Source: Prevotella heparinolytica
Lineage (GTDB): Bacteria; Bacteroidota; Bacteroidia; Bacteroidales; Bacteroidaceae
Assembly (NCBI RefSeq): GCF_004342845.1
Contig: NZ_SLXB01000004.1
Span: 1 to 64,000 of the forward strand
Reading direction: 5' to 3'
DNA length: 64,000 bases
In this document: piece by piece, positions 24,105 through 32,829 of the stretch
How the letters are laid out: every line of letters starts with the position of its first letter
Numbering within the stretch: position 1 is the first letter of the stretch
Notes under the pieces: model-generated
Database searches by the model: none
Told to the model about the DNA's origin: nothing
The model's input: only the letters and a program-made list of their open reading frames with translations
Translations under genes and position numbers: made by a program

Positions 24105-25712
24105 ATGGCAAATTTAGATTTAAGCAAGTACGGTATCAAAGACGTGAAGGAGATTATCCACAACCCGTCTTATGATGTATTGTTCGCTGAAGAGACCAAG
24201 CCGGGTCTGGAAGGCTTCGAAAAAGGCCAAGTAACTGAACTGGGTGCTGTGAACGTAATGACGGGTATCTATACCGGACGTTCTCCTAAAGATAAATTCT
24301 TCGTGATGAATGAGGCCAGCAAGGATTCTGTATGGTGGACGTCAGAAGAATACAAAAACGACAACAAACCTTGCTCCGAGGCAGCTTGGGCCGACCTGAA
24401 GGCTAAAGCCGTAAAGCAATTGAGCGGCAAACGTCTGTTTGTGGTCGATACTTTCTGCGGAGCCAACGAGGGCACTCGCATGAAAGTGCGCTTCATCATG
24501 GAAGTGGCATGGCAGGCTCATTTCGTGACCAACATGTTCATCCGTCCCACAGCAGAAGAGCTGGCTAATTACGGAGAACCCGATTTCGTATCGTTCAACG
24601 CCTCCAAAGCAAAAGTAGACAACTACAAGGAACTGGGGCTGAACTCCGAAACAGCTACCGTATTCAACTTGAAGACCAATGAACAGGTTATCCTGAACAC
24701 TTGGTACGGCGGCGAGATGAAGAAAGGCATGTTCTCCATCATGAACTACAAGAACCCGCTTCGCGGCATCGCTTCCATGCACTGCTCTGCCAATACCAAC
24801 AAGGAAGGCACCGACTCTGCCATCTTCTTCGGCCTCTCCGGTACGGGCAAGACAACCCTGTCTACCGACCCGAAACGTCTGCTCATCGGCGACGACGAGC
24901 ACGGATGGGACGACGAAGGCGTATTCAACTACGAAGGCGGATGCTATGCCAAGGTCATCAACCTGGATAAAGAAAGCGAACCCGATATCTATAACGCCAT
25001 CAAGCGCGACGCCCTGTTGGAGAACGTAACTGTCGACGCCAAAGGCAAGATTGACTTCGCGGACAAGAGCGTGACAGAGAATACCCGTGTCTCTTATCCC
25101 ATCAATCACATCGAGAACATCGTTAAGCCCGTATCCAAAGGTCCTCATGCCCATCAAGTAATCTTCCTGTCGGCTGACGCATTCGGCGTATTGCCTCCGG
25201 TATCTATTCTGAACCCCGAACAGGCTCAGTACTACTTCCTGTCAGGCTTCACCGCCAAACTGGCCGGAACGGAACGTGGCATCACCGAACCCACTCCTAC
25301 ATTCTCCGCTTGCTTCGGTGCCGCTTTCTTGAGCTTGCACCCCACTAAATATGCGGAAGAATTAGTGAAGAAGATGAACAAAGTAGGCGCCAAGGCATAC
25401 TTGGTAAACACCGGTTGGAACGGTAGCGGCAAGCGTATCTCCATCAAAGATACCCGCGGCATCATCGACGCCATCCTCAATGGTTCTATCGACAAGGCTC
25501 CGACAAAGACTATTCCTTTCTTCGATTTCGTAGTTCCTACTGCGTTGCCGGGTGTCGATCCGAAGATTCTCGATCCTCGCGACACGTACGACTGTGCTTG
25601 CAAGTGGGAAGAAAAAGCAAAAGACTTGGCCGGTCGCTTCATCAAGAACTTCGCCAAGTTTACGGGCAACGCAGCCGGTAAGGCTTTGGTTGCTGCCGGT
25701 CCGAAACTCTGA
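24105..25712 (+). CDS. pckA: Phosphoenolpyruvate carboxykinase (ATP)
   Basis: Interconverts oxaloacetate plus ATP and PEP plus CO2 plus ADP. In Bacteroides it mainly runs toward oxaloacetate as part of the succinate fermentation route. Hallmarks are [12 protein letters not shown] near residue 50, [16 protein letters not shown] (kinase-1a P-loop, ~243-258), [20 protein letters not shown] (kinase-2 with metal-binding Asp), [11 protein letters not shown] and [20 protein letters not shown]. The 535 residues match the ATP-dependent family. Codon use is strongly biased, as for a highly expressed gene. It is monocistronic with its own promoter and terminator. Confidence 0.98.
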   Translation: MANLDLSKYGIKDVKEIIHNPSYDVLFAEETKPGLEGFEKGQVTELGAVNVMTGIYTGRSPKDKFFVMNEASKDSVWWTSEEYKNDNKPCSEAAWADLKAKAVKQLSGKRLFVVDTFCGANEGTRMKVRFIMEVAWQAHFVTNMFIRPTAEELANYGEPDFVSFNASKAKVDNYKELGLNSETATVFNLKTNEQVILNTWYGGEMKKGMFSIMNYKNPLRGIASMHCSANTNKEGTDSAIFFGLSGTGKTTLSTDPKRLLIGDDEHGWDDEGVFNYEGGCYAKVINLDKESEPDIYNAIKRDALLENVTVDAKGKIDFADKSVTENTRVSYPINHIENIVKPVSKGPHAHQVIFLSADAFGVLPPVSILNPEQAQYYFLSGFTAKLAGTERGITEPTPTFSACFGAAFLSLHPTKYAEELVKKMNKVGAKAYLVNTGWNGSGKRISIKDTRGIIDAILNGSIDKAPTKTIPFFDFVVPTALPGVDPKILDPRDTYDCACKWEEKAKDLAGRFIKNFAKFTGNAAGKALVAAGPKL

Positions 25713-25734
25713 TAGAAGCGGATTATATATTTTT

Positions 25735-25768
25735 AGGCGACTTCCGGTATCGGGAGTCGCCTTTTTTT
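25735..25768 (+). terminator. Intrinsic terminator of pckA
   Basis: AGGCGACT and AGTCGCCT pair around a TCCGGTATCGGG loop and are followed by a run of seven T residues. Confidence 0.85.
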
Positions 25769-25818
25769 CTTTTGAAAACAGTTGTTCGTTAAACCTACCC
25801 AACCTGCCATTATGATAT

Positions 25819-25925
25819 CTGAGTTCGGGATAAGAAGTACGTGGGTGCCTGCCGCCACAAAGGCTCGGTAGCGGTCAAACGCCCCATCTTTAGCGAAAAA
25901 AGAACTGCCTGTCCCGAGTTTAAGT
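25819..25925 (-). repeat. Short MITE-like element with CTGAGTTCGGGATA-type ends (copy C)
   Basis: The left end reads CTGAGTTCGGGATAAGAAG. The right end, on the minus strand, reads CTCGGGACAGGCAGTTC followed by TAAAGATGGGGCG. Both match the ends of the two longer elements at 35244 and 44011, where the same motif is followed by a TAAAGATGAGGG segment. About 107 bp, internally shortened. Confidence 0.6.
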
Positions 25926-26095
25926 ATTATGACAAAAAATATTACATATATTATTTTTAAACAACAGTTCTGAAAAATAGGAGGAAACACGATTGGAGAT
26001 TGGCCGTACACTTAATACATTCTGCTCCAAGAGGGGATAATTTCAAATTCGGATTTATAGAAGAGGGAGGAGTAAGCGAATATTCAACCGTCTTG

Positions 26096-26128
26096 CATGT
26101 AATAAATTAAACAATAATTTATTACATG
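26096..26128. terminator. 13-bp perfect hairpin at the 3' end of the sigma gene
   Basis: CATGTAATAAATT (26096-26108) and AATTTATTACATG (26116-26128) pair around AAACAAT. The right arm overlaps the last codons of the minus-strand sigma gene. The stem is AT-rich and lacks a clear U-tract. Confidence 0.5.
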
Positions 26129-26691
26129 AAGAATAGTATGAAGAGCATGTGTTTCAGTGATTTTTTAAGCAACCGTATGGCTTTTGCCATATGATATTCG
26201 ACACCCTTGACCGACATGTTCATTATCATCGCTATTTCACGATGAGTCTTTTCTTCGAAATGGTGCATGATAAAAATTCTCCGCGTCACCTCAGGCAGCT
26301 TTGCCAATGCCCGTTGCACTTGTTCCTGAATCTCCTTAGACAACAGTTCTTGGGGATTGCAGGCTTCCAGCGTGGCTATCTGTATGGACAATTTCCATTC
26401 TTCATGTTTTTGCATCTGCTCCGAAAGCATTTGGTCATAGCGACGGTTGCGCAGATAGTTGAGGCATTTGTTTCTGATAGCAGTAAAAATATATACGTAT
26501 GGTAGAGACAGCGATTCTTTCTCGCCGTTTATTCTTGCCCGGTTTTCCCAATAATACATCATCGATTCCATTACGATATCTTCAGCCGCCATTTGATCGT
26601 CGACATACGTAGAAGCGAAATGGATGAATTTAGACTGATATTCGTTAAATATCTTATTGAATAAGGCTATGTCGGAATTTGTTTCTATCAT
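26122..26691 (-). CDS. ECF RNA polymerase sigma factor (Bacteroides sigma-70 type)
   Basis: A 189-residue protein. Region 2 spans ~10-80 (NEYQSKFIHFASTYVDDQMA with AEDIVMESMMYYWENR, then PYVYIFTAIRNKCLNYLRNR). Region 4 spans ~125-180 (ALAKLPEVTRRIFIMHHFEE, then THREIAMIMNMSVKGVEYHM and AKAIRLLKKSL). Such sigma factors switch on host-glycan utilisation loci when a FecR anti-sigma receives a signal from an STN-bearing SusC. FecR lies 1.6 kb away on the opposite strand, not directly downstream as usual. Pairing with that FecR is the best inference, but an independent regulon is possible. Confidence 0.9.
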   Translation of the reverse strand: MIETNSDIALFNKIFNEYQSKFIHFASTYVDDQMAAEDIVMESMMYYWENRARINGEKESLSLPYVYIFTAIRNKCLNYLRNRRYDQMLSEQMQKHEEWKLSIQIATLEACNPQELLSKEIQEQVQRALAKLPEVTRRIFIMHHFEEKTHREIAMIMNMSVKGVEYHMAKAIRLLKKSLKHMLFILFFM

Positions 26692-26889
26692 TTTGTATTT
26701 TCATCTTTTTTATTTTAAGCATTCGCATGGGGGAAAATTTGGTTCGGTTATTGTCCCTCAAAAAGATAATAGTTTTTTCTCTGCTTTTAAGATAGAAACT
26801 ACAATATTAAAGTTTTTTTCAGGAAAAGCCAAATGGTTGTTTCTTTTTTTATTTTCAGCCTCCGTTCAGCCTTGTCGGACCAAACAATT

Positions 26890-27179
26890 ACGTCAGTTCG
26901 GGATAAGAGAATGGTAATAAAAGTTGGTATCCCGTTTATTTATCGTAACTTTTAGCCTCTACCGCCGAGGGGTATAAACATATTCGGCACCGTAAGGGAC
27001 GTATGTCCGATAGCGAGATTATGACGATCCTGCTGTGCCGTCATTTCGGGACTTTCTGCAATACCAAGCATTATTATCTGTTTTTTTATCAAAGGATATT
27101 TGAGGAGTTATTTCCCAACCGCAGTACCCCGCAACCGCTTTGTGCAACTTGAAGCCGCGGCACCATCCCGAACTGACGT
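26890..27179 (+). mobile_element. Degenerate insertion sequence with 15-bp perfect inverted ends
   Basis: ACGTCAGTTCGGGAT (26890-26904) and ATCCCGAACTGACGT (27165-27179) are exact inverted copies. Between them is a fragment of transposase resembling the IS982 family. At ~290 bp the element has lost most of the ~1-kb original. No clear target duplication was found. Confidence 0.75.
26967..27120 (+). pseudogene. Transposase fragment, IS982-like
   Basis: The frame reads GRMSDSEIMTILLCRHFGTF and then CNTKHYYLFFYQRIFEELFP. This matches the SDSEIMTIL...HFGTFRNFKHYYL segment of IS982-family transposases as I recall it. A shift near 27120 moves the continuation (RNRFVQLEA, cf. YNRFVELE) to another frame, and the catalytic DDE region is gone. 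Confidence 0.65.
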
Positions 27180-27327
27180 TTTTTATGAAATGCCCGGTTC
27201 GCGGTGTTTTATCGCCCCTACAGTATGTTCTGAGGGGGATAAAATGCCGTGAACCGGGCATTTGGTGCATTTGCATTTCGGGCTTTCATGTATTAACTTT
27301 GCGGTTGCAAATCAAACACGATACAGT

Positions 27328-28068
27328 ATGGAAAATTTTTTCTGGTTTAAACACCGCTTCAACCTGAGCCGCGACAGCAGGCTCTACAAACTCATCGACG
27401 AAGAGGGTGCACGGGGCTACGGCAGCTACCTCTTCATTCTCGAACGGCTTTACAGTCAGGAGTCCGGTAGGCTTTTCATCGGGCAACTGAAACTGATACA
27501 GCAGAAAGGATTCCCGCAGGCTTATCTCGAAAAAATAGTCCGGAACTACGGTCTGTTCGTCATCGAGGACGATATGTTTTCATCGGCCATCGACTATTTG
27601 GGCACTTCGCGGAAGAAAGCGGAAGTGTCAAAGAAAAATACTACCGAGAGAGGAGCGGAAGAAGAGGAGGCGATGGCGGATAGGATGAAGATTGCCGAAG
27701 AAACAGAACCGATGCCCGAAGAGACAGCGCCAGTTGTCGAAGAAGCAAGCCCGCTTGTAGAAGAGGACGGGGATTTTCGGGCGGCAACTTCTCTTGCCGC
27801 TGCTGTGGAAGTGTCCGAAGCTTGCGCGGAGACTCCGGACGAACTTGTAGCCGACTGCCTGCCGGCTCGCAGTCGGCAAGCAGTCCGGAAAGCGGTAAAA
27901 AGCAGGATAACACGCAGTGTCTTAGGGAGTTATCGAACGGACCTCCCTCGCCGCACGAGAGAAGAGAAGAATAGAGAAGAAGAGAAAAGAAAATACCTCC
28001 TCTATATAATTCCTCCTCTTAAGGTGGAGGAGGTGGAGGAACGCCACACCGTATGCGTCGTAACGTGA
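27328..28068 (+). CDS. DUF4373 (Lin1244/Lin1753-like) domain protein
   Basis: The start is set at 27328 (MENFFWFKHRFNLSRDSRLY), which begins the conserved domain. Residues ~1-95 (KLIDEEGARGYGSYLFILER and YLEKIVRNYGLFVIEDDMF) match the DUF4373 winged-helix-like domain found in phage and mobile-element replication proteins and in many Bacteroides chromosomal copies. The remaining ~150 residues are low-complexity Glu/Ala-rich, then basic (KNREEEKRK), without motif. It is inserted between the IS remnant and fecR. No role in glycan use is expected, so it looks like a passenger gene. Confidence 0.75.
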   Translation: MENFFWFKHRFNLSRDSRLYKLIDEEGARGYGSYLFILERLYSQESGRLFIGQLKLIQQKGFPQAYLEKIVRNYGLFVIEDDMFSSAIDYLGTSRKKAEVSKKNTTERGAEEEEAMADRMKIAEETEPMPEETAPVVEEASPLVEEDGDFRAATSLAAAVEVSEACAETPDELVADCLPARSRQAVRKAVKSRITRSVLGSYRTDLPRRTREEKNREEEKRKYLLYIIPPLKVEEVEERHTVCVVT

Positions 28069-28275
28069 GGGCGCAACGGGTGCGAGGTGTGAGATTGCAG
28101 ACGGTGAAGTGCGGGCTTACGGAAGCTGAAGTGCGGAGTTGCGGACGATGAAGTGTGGAGGGGGTGAGGGAGATGAATGAATTGAATCATACGAACATTT
28201 CTTTTAATGTTTTTTAAATGGGGGAAAGCGATGCTGATGTGCTTTATATAAAGAAACATTCAAAAAAATGCCCCG

Positions 28276-29211
28276 ATGTATACAAATATAGACCGAGAAA
28301 TATTATTTCGATTCTTCAACCGCACCGCCACCAACGAAGAAGAAAACAAAATTCGTGAATGGGTTGAAGAAGCGGATGAAAATTACCGATTATTGCTCGA
28401 AGAACGCAAATTCTTCGATGCCGTACTTCTGCATGGGGATGTTTCGTATAAAAAGCAATATAGCAGAATCCCTTTACGAAAAATAGCATTGAGAGTTGCC
28501 GGTATAGCTGCCGTGGTAGCACTCACCATTGCCCTTACTACTTTGAATTTGGAACAAGGCCTCCGAGAGGCTCCGCTGAATAAGATTACGGTGCCGCAAG
28601 GGCAACGGGTGAATTTAACCCTTTCCGACGGAACAAACGTATGGTTGAATACCAAAACTCGAATGGAGTATCCGCAAAGTTTCAAAGGAGCAGACAAGAG
28701 AATCGTAAGGGTGAATGGGGAAGCCTACTTCGAAGTCAGTAAAAACGCAAATCGGCCTTTTATCGTAGAAACATCCAAAGGAAAAGTCGAAGTATTAGGA
28801 ACCAAATTCTATGTCAATGCTTATGAACATACCGACGACTTTGAAATCTCGTTAATCGAAGGAAGTGTTAAGGTGTTGACAGCCAATGATAATATGATTT
28901 TATCTCCCAATCATAAAGCTGTTTTGCAAAACAAAAAACTTCATTGCAGGAATATAGAAGACACGGATGCTTTCCGCTGGCGCGACGGGCTTTTTTGTTT
29001 TAAGGATTTGCCTTTCGACGAAGTATTAAAGTTGTTTGAGACTTACTATGACGTCTCTTTTGTCAAGGAGAATGAAAAGATACCCAACATAAGAATGAAC
29101 GGTAAGTTCCGGTTGGTAGACGGCGTTGATTATGCGCTCCGGGTATTGCAAAAAGAAGTGCGGTTCTCTTTTAGCAGAGATCATGAAAGCAATGTTATAT
29201 ATCTGAAATGA
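28276..29211 (+). CDS. FecR-family anti-sigma factor
   Basis: A 311-residue inner-membrane protein. The cytoplasmic N-terminus (~1-72) contains REILFRFFNRTATNEEENKI and would hold the ECF sigma factor. A transmembrane helix (~75-93, LRVAGIAAVVALTIALTTL) follows. The periplasmic FecR domain (~100-200) contains ITVPQGQRVNLTLSDGTNVW and VNGEAYFEVSKN, and a DUF4974 domain (~240-311) ends the protein. It relays contact of the STN domain of the downstream SusC to release sigma. It stands 182 bases before that SusC gene. It is separated from the only nearby sigma gene by an IS remnant and a DUF4373 gene. Confidence 0.92.
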   Translation: MYTNIDREILFRFFNRTATNEEENKIREWVEEADENYRLLLEERKFFDAVLLHGDVSYKKQYSRIPLRKIALRVAGIAAVVALTIALTTLNLEQGLREAPLNKITVPQGQRVNLTLSDGTNVWLNTKTRMEYPQSFKGADKRIVRVNGEAYFEVSKNANRPFIVETSKGKVEVLGTKFYVNAYEHTDDFEISLIEGSVKVLTANDNMILSPNHKAVLQNKKLHCRNIEDTDAFRWRDGLFCFKDLPFDEVLKLFETYYDVSFVKENEKIPNIRMNGKFRLVDGVDYALRVLQKEVRFSFSRDHESNVIYLK

Positions 29212-29393
29212 AAAAAATGAATAATAACCTTAGATAATATTTTGTTAAACTTTAAATCCGAAAGCCTATGCCAAATACCCTCAATTAATGCCTCTTAATT
29301 AAAGAGCGGCAAGTACTGCAATACTTGCCGCAAGTGGAAAAGCTCTTTCACTTAAATGGAAAAGAAACCTTTATTAAACTCAAACGTAAATGT

Positions 29394-32300
29394 ATGAAAA
29401 AAGATTCAACTGAAGATAGAACTTTAGGGAAAGTACATCCTTTTAACCTATTTTATAGAGTAATGAAAATCACTACATTATTATTATTCTGCACTTTTTG
29501 CGCAGCAGCTTCGACGGTCAACTCTCAAACGGCAAAGGTAACCATTAAGAAGTCAAATGTATCTCTCCTTGAGGTGTTGAATGAAATTGAGAACCAAACA
29601 AATTTTCTGTTTATATACTCCAATAACATTAATGTGAAACGTCCGGTTTCTGTCAATGTGAGTAACAAAAAAGTAGAAAGCGTATTATCACGGCTGTTTC
29701 CCGAAGGAAACGTAACTTTCACATTGGAGGGTACACACATTGTTTTAACCCAGACAGATACCGCTTCTCAGGCTGTGGCACAGCAAAAAGGAGAAGAGAA
29801 AAAAGTGACGGGCATTATTACCGATGAAAACGGCGAACCTATTATAGGAGCCACTGTCAAAGTAAAAGGCGGGTCTGTGGGAACGATTACGGACATGGAT
29901 GGTAAGTTCACTCTTTCCGCTACCTCGAAATCGCAACTTGAAATATCCTACATCGGATATAAAACGCAAACGGTGACGGTGTCGACAGACGAGATGCTGC
30001 AAATCCGGCTGGTGGTAGATACGCAACTTCTGGACGAAGTGGTGGTGGTTGGCTATGGCACAACTTCTAAAAAGAAAACAACTTCCGCCATATCGCAAGT
30101 AAAAGCAGACGAATTGGGCAAAGTACCCGTTCCAAATATCACGCAAAGTCTTGCAGGCCGTGCACCGGGACTAATCGTACAGCAGTCCGGAGGCGGAATC
30201 AATTCCAAGGCTTCCATTTCAATCCGTGGTGGCGGAACACCGCTTTATGTCATCAATGACGTTATTTGCGAAGAACGCGATTTCCAAAACCTGAATCCGG
30301 AAGATATCGAGCAGATGTCTGTTCTGAAAGACGCTTCGGCAACCGCTGTCTATGGAGCGCGTGCAGCCAATGGCATCATCATGGTGCGGACAAAGAACGG
30401 ACAAACAGGCAAAATCAACGTGGAATACAATTTTAACTATACGTTGAGCCAGCCTGCCAATCTGGCGGATAAGGTCGACTCCCACACGGCGGCTTTCTAC
30501 CTAAACCGTGGTTTGCAGTACGACGGACGCACGCCTCAATATACTGATGAAGACCTGAATCTATTCAAAAACGGTACTGACCCGAAAGGGCATCCCAACA
30601 CCGACTGGCAAAAAGTGACCATGCGTAACTTTGCCCCTGAAACGCGCCACAATCTGAGTTTCACCGGAGGTTCGGAAACCATGAAAATATATACAGGATT
30701 GGGGTATTACGACCAAGAATCCATTTATCGTACAAATGCCCATAACATGCAACGATATAATTTCCGCACCAACGTGGAGACATATCTGAAAGCCATCGGA
30801 TTAAGAGTGGCGGCAAGTGTAGATGCTTACCTGCTCAACACCAAAGAACCGGCAACGACAAACGGACGCGGATATTATTACGTATGGTCGCATATCCAAA
30901 ACAAGCGTCCTATGGAGGCAGCCTACAATCCTGCCGGACAAATATACAGCGGCACCAACGACAATCCGTTGTTAGACATCAGCAACGAAGGGGGCTACTA
31001 CACCGCAAAAGAGAATTCGGTGAGAGGAAACCTGAATATGGAATGGAGTGTTCCTTGGGTAGAAGGACTGAAACTGAAAGTCATCGGAAGTTATACATTA
31101 GCCAACGATCAATACAAACAATGGGCTAAGACGGCAACTTCGTACGATTGGGAAGGCAGCCCGTCTACCACAGGCAAGCCCAATCTGAATAAATGGGTCA
31201 ATCACCACACCAATTTCAATACGCAATTCTTGGCGGACTACTCGCGGACTTTCGCAAATGTGCATACTGTAGGCGCTCTGTTCGGCTTGGAAGCCAGCGG
31301 TAGCGATTACAACAACTTATGGGCGGCGCGCAAAAACTTCATCTTCGATGTCGACCAGATGGGAGCGGGGCCGAGCAGCACCATGGAAAACAGTTCGGGT
31401 GAAGGAGTGGGCGAACGCCGTGCAGCTTTCATCGGGCGTGTGAAATACGACTACAATGCCAAGTACATGGCAGAGCTCAATTTCCGCCATGATGGCAGCG
31501 ATTATTTCCCGAAAGGCAACCGTTGGGGCACATTCTTCTCCGGTTCGCTGGCATGGACAATATCCGATGAGAACTTCTGGCATAATCTGGGTGCTGATAA
31601 GATTTTCGACCAGTTTAAGTTCCGTATGTCTTATGGTGAAATAGGTCAAGACTTCCTCGACCAAAACGGAGACAATGTGGCCGACCGCTACACTTACTTC
31701 ACTTCTTATAATTTAAATCAACGTAGCGCATACATCGGCAGAGAATGGGTGCCCGGATTCAGTGAGGGGGCGTTGGTCAGCCCGGACATGACTTGGTACA
31801 CTACCAAGGACTTCAATGTCGGCATCGATTTCGCATCATTCAATAGTCGTTTGTCTGGTTCTATCGATTATTTCGCAAAAGCAACCACCGGTTATCTGGC
31901 TACTCCATCGAACGTTGGTTATACCGCTCCGTTAGGAAAGAACTTACCGGTGGTCAAATCTAACGGAGAAAGTATCCGCCGGGGAGTTGAATTCGTATTG
32001 CAATGGAAAGATAGAATCGGCGACTGGGCATACGGTGTATCGGCCAATATGACTCTATACGATAACCGATGGAACATAAACCCGAATGAAGCCGAAACCC
32101 AACTTAAAAATCCGTATAAAAGAGGAACGCAAGTGAGCCCGTATTCCGGTAATTATTATAAGAATTTGGGTTATTACCAGAACTACGAGGACATTCTGAA
32201 TTCTCCTAAGCGCAACGGTTCTGCCAATCTGATGGCAGGCGACTTGAAATATTATGATTTCAATGGTGACGGCAAGATTGACAGTGACGACCAGATACGC

Positions 32301-32810
32301 ATGGGTGCAGGCGGAAAACCCAGAGCCAACTACGGTTTCGCTTTCGACTTGAACTATAAAGGCTGGTTCTTTAACATGCTGTGGCAAGGGGCTACCAACT
32401 ACAACTTTTATGTAGACGCCATCTTGCAGGGAGGAAACAGTAATTATCTGCCCGTAATCTATGAGTTCCAAACTGACATTTGGGCACCGGACAATACCGG
32501 CTCTTTATATCCTCGCCAGCATGCTTCGGCAGGTTATAACGGAAACAATAACTTTGTAAGCAGCGACTTCTGGCTGGTTGACGCTCATTACCTCCGCCTG
32601 AAGAATATGAGTATAGGCTACGACTTCAAACACAAACTTTTGAAAAGTGCCACATGGCTCTCCAAGTTTGCCTTGTCGCTTTCCGGATATAACCTGTTAA
32701 CGTTCAGCCCGGCCAACAATTATGGCTTTGACCCCGAAGCCGGAAGAGGAGACGGGTATACCTATCCCATATCGCGAGTTTATACTGTAAGTTTAACCAT
32801 CGGCTTCTAA
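29394..32810 (+). CDS. SusC-like TonB-dependent transporter with STN signalling domain
   Basis: A 1138-residue outer-membrane protein. The start at ATG 29394 gives a short basic leader, then a signal peptide (MKITTLLLFCTFCAAASTVN). The STN domain (~50-105, SLLEVLNEIENQTNFLFIYS) is the part that signals to FecR. A CarboxypepD_reg-like domain (~130-205, GIITDENGEPIIGATVKVKG), the plug (~215-330, DEVVVVGYGTTSKKKTTSAI and SVLKDASATAVYGARAANGI) and a 22-strand barrel follow. It imports oligosaccharides with its SusD lid encoded 19 bases downstream. The STN type is characteristic of host-glycan loci, which agrees with the nearby GH110. Confidence 0.95.
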   Translation: MKKDSTEDRTLGKVHPFNLFYRVMKITTLLLFCTFCAAASTVNSQTAKVTIKKSNVSLLEVLNEIENQTNFLFIYSNNINVKRPVSVNVSNKKVESVLSRLFPEGNVTFTLEGTHIVLTQTDTASQAVAQQKGEEKKVTGIITDENGEPIIGATVKVKGGSVGTITDMDGKFTLSATSKSQLEISYIGYKTQTVTVSTDEMLQIRLVVDTQLLDEVVVVGYGTTSKKKTTSAISQVKADELGKVPVPNITQSLAGRAPGLIVQQSGGGINSKASISIRGGGTPLYVINDVICEERDFQNLNPEDIEQMSVLKDASATAVYGARAANGIIMVRTKNGQTGKINVEYNFNYTLSQPANLADKVDSHTAAFYLNRGLQYDGRTPQYTDEDLNLFKNGTDPKGHPNTDWQKVTMRNFAPETRHNLSFTGGSETMKIYTGLGYYDQESIYRTNAHNMQRYNFRTNVETYLKAIGLRVAASVDAYLLNTKEPATTNGRGYYYVWSHIQNKRPMEAAYNPAGQIYSGTNDNPLLDISNEGGYYTAKENSVRGNLNMEWSVPWVEGLKLKVIGSYTLANDQYKQWAKTATSYDWEGSPSTTGKPNLNKWVNHHTNFNTQFLADYSRTFANVHTVGALFGLEASGSDYNNLWAARKNFIFDVDQMGAGPSSTMENSSGEGVGERRAAFIGRVKYDYNAKYMAELNFRHDGSDYFPKGNRWGTFFSGSLAWTISDENFWHNLGADKIFDQFKFRMSYGEIGQDFLDQNGDNVADRYTYFTSYNLNQRSAYIGREWVPGFSEGALVSPDMTWYTTKDFNVGIDFASFNSRLSGSIDYFAKATTGYLATPSNVGYTAPLGKNLPVVKSNGESIRRGVEFVLQWKDRIGDWAYGVSANMTLYDNRWNINPNEAETQLKNPYKRGTQVSPYSGNYYKNLGYYQNYEDILNSPKRNGSANLMAGDLKYYDFNGDGKIDSDDQIRMGAGGKPRANYGFAFDLNYKGWFFNMLWQGATNYNFYVDAILQGGNSNYLPVIYEFQTDIWAPDNTGSLYPRQHASAGYNGNNNFVSSDFWLVDAHYLRLKNMSIGYDFKHKLLKSATWLSKFALSLSGYNLLTFSPANNYGFDPEAGRGDGYTYPISRVYTVSLTIGF

Positions 32811-32829
32811 ACCAATAAAGACTAAAGAC

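Larger units (their letters stand above)
26692..27327. other. Intergenic region containing an IS982-like remnant
   Basis: The part next to the sigma start (26692-26889) is AT-rich and probably holds its promoter, though no clean TAnnTTTG box is seen. The rest is the degraded insertion sequence and a short leader before the DUF4373 gene. Confidence 0.55.

Noticed and set aside
24342..25157. 271-codon frame antisense to pckA
   Set aside because: Reflects the strong codon bias of pckA. No motif or start signal.
25975..26112. Open frame LAVHLIHSAPRGDNFKFGF ending at about 26112
   Set aside because: It looks weakly coding but has no start codon and no family I recognise. Possibly a gene tail left by rearrangement, not listed as a feature.
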